Part shown: positions 36,203-38,313 of the stretch, in pieces
Layout of the letters: each line of letters opens with the position of its first letter
How positions within the stretch are numbered: position 1 is the first letter of the stretch
Assembly (NCBI GenBank): GCA_027365485.1
Contig: DAHXNH010000241.1
Location: forward strand, 1-38,313
From: Clostridiales bacterium
GTDB lineage: Bacteria; Bacillota; Sulfobacillia; Sulfobacillales; Sulfobacillaceae
Length of the DNA: 38,313 bases
Direction: 5' to 3'
The notes under the pieces: generated by a model
What the model was told of the DNA's origin: nothing
The model's database searches: none
Seen by the model: the letters and a program-made list of their open reading frames with translations, nothing else
Made by a program: the position numbers and the translations under genes

Positions 36203-36230
36203 TTAACATCGGAATCGGCTACGGTAATAT
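36203..36230 (+). promoter_or_regulatory. Putative promoter of the RiPP precursor gene
   Basis: TTAACA (36203-36208), a 16-base spacer and TAATAT (36225-36230) lie 22 bases before the start. Just upstream TGACA (36173-36177) and TGTCA (36186-36190) form an inverted repeat resembling the TGACATA half-sites of the dyad at 37717. Confidence 0.5.
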
Positions 36231-36252
36231 GAATAATTGGGGAGGTGAAACC

Positions 36253-36576
36253 ATGAGCGAATGGACTAAAGAAAAAATCGATCGCGTGATGAAATCCGTA
36301 CGGGAGCGTGCGGCCGAGGATAGATCGTTTCGAAAAGAGCTGTTAGCGCATCCGCATCAAGCCATCAAAGATGCGACTGGGGAAGTCGTTCCCGACTCGA
36401 TTCGGCTCCAACTAGTCGATCAAAGTGCCGCACATATCACGGTGGTGTTGCCACCAATAACTCAGGCGTCCGATGACGAGTTATCTGAACAGCAACTTGA
36501 GACGGTGGCGGGAGGAAAGATGAGCCAGCAAACCGCAGAATATATGAATAGTTGGTTCTCATGGTCTGTAAATTAG
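36253..36576 (+). CDS. NHLP-type (nitrile-hydratase-like leader) RiPP precursor peptide
   Basis: A 107-residue precursor of a ribosomally made, modified peptide. The N-terminal 70 residues show the nitrile hydratase alpha-like leader: a helix-rich start (IDRVMKSVRERAAEDRSF), LLAHPHQAIKDATGEVVPDSI and the strand AHITVVLPP. Then comes DDELSEQQLETVAGG, the double-glycine cleavage site (Gly87-Gly88) recognised by C39 peptidase/ABC exporters. The 19-residue core has no Cys, is rich in aromatic residues and ends WFSWSVN. The start ATG 36253 follows GGGGAGGTGA. No maturation enzyme, protease or exporter is in the window. A housekeeping nitrile hydratase is excluded: the metal-site Cys motif is absent. 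Confidence 0.88.
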   Translation: MSEWTKEKIDRVMKSVRERAAEDRSFRKELLAHPHQAIKDATGEVVPDSIRLQLVDQSAAHITVVLPPITQASDDELSEQQLETVAGGKMSQQTAEYMNSWFSWSVN

Positions 36577-36741
36577 TCATGCCGGGGAATGCCATATAGA
36601 CAAAAGCAGTACGAGGCTCGGAGCTTAGCCTTGATAGGAGGCTCTGAGGTTCACTGTTCTGTGGCTTTTATAGGGTGCCACTTTGTTCTCTGGCTAGCTG
36701 TTGCCCAGCTTTCGGAGGAATTGGATACTATTGGTTGCCGC

Positions 36742-36810
36742 CCCCACGCCTAAAGGCGGGAGATTCTTACGAGAACCCACTCATGTGAGCTTTACTTGCA
36801 AAGGGTTCTC
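36742..36810. repeat. Structured sequence resembling an IS200/IS605-type end
   Basis: CGCCTAAAGGCG (36747-36758) makes a short hairpin inside a C-rich/G-rich setting (CCCCCACGCC...GGCGGGAG) like the hairpins near IS200/IS605 ends. Next is GAGAACCC (36771-36778) complementary to GGGTTCTC (36803-36810) with a CTCA/TGAG dyad inside. No tnpA or tnpB gene is seen. The element type is inferred from appearance only. Confidence 0.4.
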
Positions 36811-37200
36811 CAAAATCCCCCGAGCCACTACCAGTACTCGAAGTATAGCTCGTCGCTCGACACCGAGTCTATGGTGACCGGTTAGATTCACGCATGCCGT
36901 GGTTCGCCAACCGGTTTACTTCTGGTCTTGCTGACGCGATATATTTTACCTCTCCCACGATTGCGGGAAACTACCGCCAATATATCCATCTTTATGAACT
37001 CGGTTTGGTCGCTCTCGCGATTGTTGTGACCATGGGCCAAAATGACGAGCTTGCAGACAGGTCCGCGGGGTACCACGTGAAGCTAGACTGAGTCGCTGGT
37101 CGCAAGAAAATGCTCGCGGCGAGTTAGAGGGCTGGGCACAGCAAACAAATGGGTCTAACTGCCCCACGGTAGTGTAGCGAATTGGACAGGTTGAAAATAT

Positions 37201-37485
37201 CTATGGATCCCGTGGCGTCAGCAATTCCAACAGGTCTCGTACTGCTTGTCCCCGTTGAGCGGGATGACGCATGGGCACTTCTGGATGAAGTTCATAGCGA
37301 TTTTTCCGCCCATCCCGAACACGGGTGAGGTATCCACTCTCTTCGAGATCACTCAGAATGCGTTGGACCGCGCGCTCGGTAATGCCAACGACCTCCGCAA
37401 TTTCCCGCGCAGTCAGACGCCCACCGTTATTGGCCAAGCAAAGCAGAACCTGAGAATGATTCGTGAGAAACGTCCATTTGCCCAT
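37201..37485 (-). CDS. Winged helix-turn-helix transcriptional regulator
   Basis: A 94-residue DNA-binding protein. The helix-turn-helix is LTAREIAEVVGITERAVQRILSDLEESGYL, followed by the wing TRVRDGRKNRYEL, the MarR/ArsR-like winged-helix arrangement. No ligand-binding domain is attached, so it is a minimal regulator. A full-length start with AAGGGGGA seven bases upstream supports ATG 37485. It points away from the promoter and dyad at 37717-37754, which could be its target (inference). Confidence 0.85.
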   Translation of the reverse strand: MGKWTFLTNHSQVLLCLANNGGRLTAREIAEVVGITERAVQRILSDLEESGYLTRVRDGRKNRYELHPEVPMRHPAQRGQAVRDLLELLTPRDP

Positions 37486-37716
37486 GGGGCGGGTCCCCCT
37501 TACTCCCAATCTGCGACGCTCATTTCATGATAAAACAACTTGAAGTTCGATGCATCTGCATCTTCGGGAAAGGCAAGGTCCCGTCAAAGTATTTGTCTTG
37601 CAGTGGCGGGTATTTGGCTTTGGTGTTGGAATGGAGGGGTGTTGGGGCAATACTGGCTGTAGTGGCAGCGAGGTCCGATGGTCTATGCGTGGAGATCATA
37701 GCCAAAGGCCCGTATC

Positions 37717-37754
37717 TATGTCATATTGACATACGACATAGATATCGCGATAAT
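37717..37754 (+). promoter_or_regulatory. Promoter overlapped by a perfect operator-like dyad
   Basis: TTGACA (37726-37731), a 17-base spacer and GATAAT (37749-37754) make a good sigma-A promoter reading forward. The -35 lies in a perfect dyad TATGTCA-TAT-TGACATA (37717-37733), followed by a third half-site GACATA (37735-37740). Binding there should block polymerase. The downstream gene is probably the DUF6671-like one at 38113, giving a long leader of about 350 bases, or an unrecognised small gene. Confidence 0.6.
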
Positions 37755-38112
37755 ATAGTTGTATTAAGCCCTCGTGGCCATCTCGGTGAGCGGTCGATCC
37801 TGAGATGGCTCGCCTAAGGGACTGGTGCGAAACTCGCCAATCTGTCTTTCGAACATCGCAACCGCGCGGGTTCCGGGGTTATCGATCCGTTCTTTTAGGA
37901 CTTCTCCACCAGTTCTCTAGGAGCTTGTCCGTTTATTCGACCGAGAGAAGCAATGTCTACAACAGATAGGGTATACATTCAATTGCTGCCCGCGTATGTT
38001 GTGGTTGCGCTGGCGTGGACTTGGATTTATGGCTTAGCTCCTACGCGGACGTTTCTTTTTGATAACTGTCTTGAGCACATCCTTGTTGTCGGAATAGAGG
38101 AGGGGATGCGAA

Positions 38113-38313
38113 ATGAGTGGAGAGCGGAATATTTCCCATCCCTATCAAGGCCGAACGGTCGTGCTTGCTACTAAACATCAGAAAGATCAGATGCTCGGAC
38201 CGCCTTTGCGCGCAGCCGTGGGACTTAAGATGCATGTGCCCGACGATCTAGATACAGATCTGCTGGGGACCTTTAGCGGCGAAGTGGAGCGTCAAGGTAC
38301 GCCACGGGAGGTG
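38113..38313 (+). CDS. DUF6671-like protein, 3' end cut by the window
   Basis: Only the first 67 codons are present. The sequence YQGRTVVLATKHQKDQML, then GPPLRAAVGLKMHVPD and DTDLLGTFSGEVERQGT, matches the start of the DUF6671 family as I recall it, whose function is unknown. A GAGGAGGGG site lies seven bases before the ATG. A forward 73-residue frame beginning at 37953 overlaps this start and ends inside it; its ending is a shadow. The rest of the gene lies past the window. Confidence 0.75.
   Translation, partial: MSGERNISHPYQGRTVVLATKHQKDQMLGPPLRAAVGLKMHVPDDLDTDLLGTFSGEVERQGTPREV

Noticed and set aside
36172-36252. Longer N-terminus for the RiPP precursor
   Set aside because: The GGGGAGGTGA ribosome site is inside this extension and the NHLP leader starts at the inner ATG.
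37953-38174. 73-codon forward frame with a membrane-like start
   Set aside because: It overlaps the well-supported start of the DUF6671-like gene in another frame and its C-terminus is a shadow of it.

Overview
The window looks like a chromosomal segment of a moderately GC-rich Firmicute. The gene set, the strong GGAGG-type ribosome binding sites, the frequent TTG/GTG starts and the protein flavour recall acidophilic Sulfobacillus-type bacteria; this is inference from protein style, not a database match.

Layout. 1-4827: a signal-less solute-binding-like protein paired with a GAF/GGDEF diguanylate cyclase, then a DUF1540 zinc-ribbon-like peptide, a YflT-type stress protein and a PaaG-like crotonase. 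5088-14721: mostly single housekeeping genes: a TolB-like propeller protein, topoisomerase III, a membrane-anchored HtrA protease, a ruined Rpn-type nuclease, a small membrane protein, RlmH, a YqjM-type old yellow enzyme, a MazG-like pyrophosphohydrolase and a DUF2269-like membrane protein. 14915-23359: a long forward unit starting from a good sigma-A-type promoter: gamma-glutamyltransferase, then E3-E1alpha-E1beta-E2 of a branched-chain-type 2-oxoacid dehydrogenase, followed by lipA and lipB, which make and attach the lipoyl cofactor that E2 needs. 23447-26438: a VIT1-family transporter with a coupled small protein, facing a class A penicillin-binding protein.

26962-29260 is accessory DNA: a tRNA-like sequence with an abnormal anticodon region, a HicBA toxin-antitoxin pair and a decayed ISL3-type element with recognisable ends. 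29595-34646 is a polyamine cluster: pyruvoyl-dependent arginine decarboxylase, spermidine synthase and agmatinase, followed by arginyl-tRNA synthetase and a beta-lactamase-fold hydrolase. The arginyl-tRNA synthetase lacks the histidines of its HIGH motif.

35095-38313 is again accessory: an ISL3 end inserted in a decayed ISAs1 transposase, then an intact gene for a double-glycine NHLP-type RiPP precursor with a 19-residue core, a structured IS200/IS605-like end, a winged-helix regulator, a promoter overlapped by a perfect 17-bp operator-like dyad, and the start of a DUF6671-like gene cut by the window end. The RiPP precursor, orphaned from any maturation enzyme inside the window, is the best candidate for an undescribed system. 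The tRNA-like gene and the unusual ArgRS are the next most interesting items.
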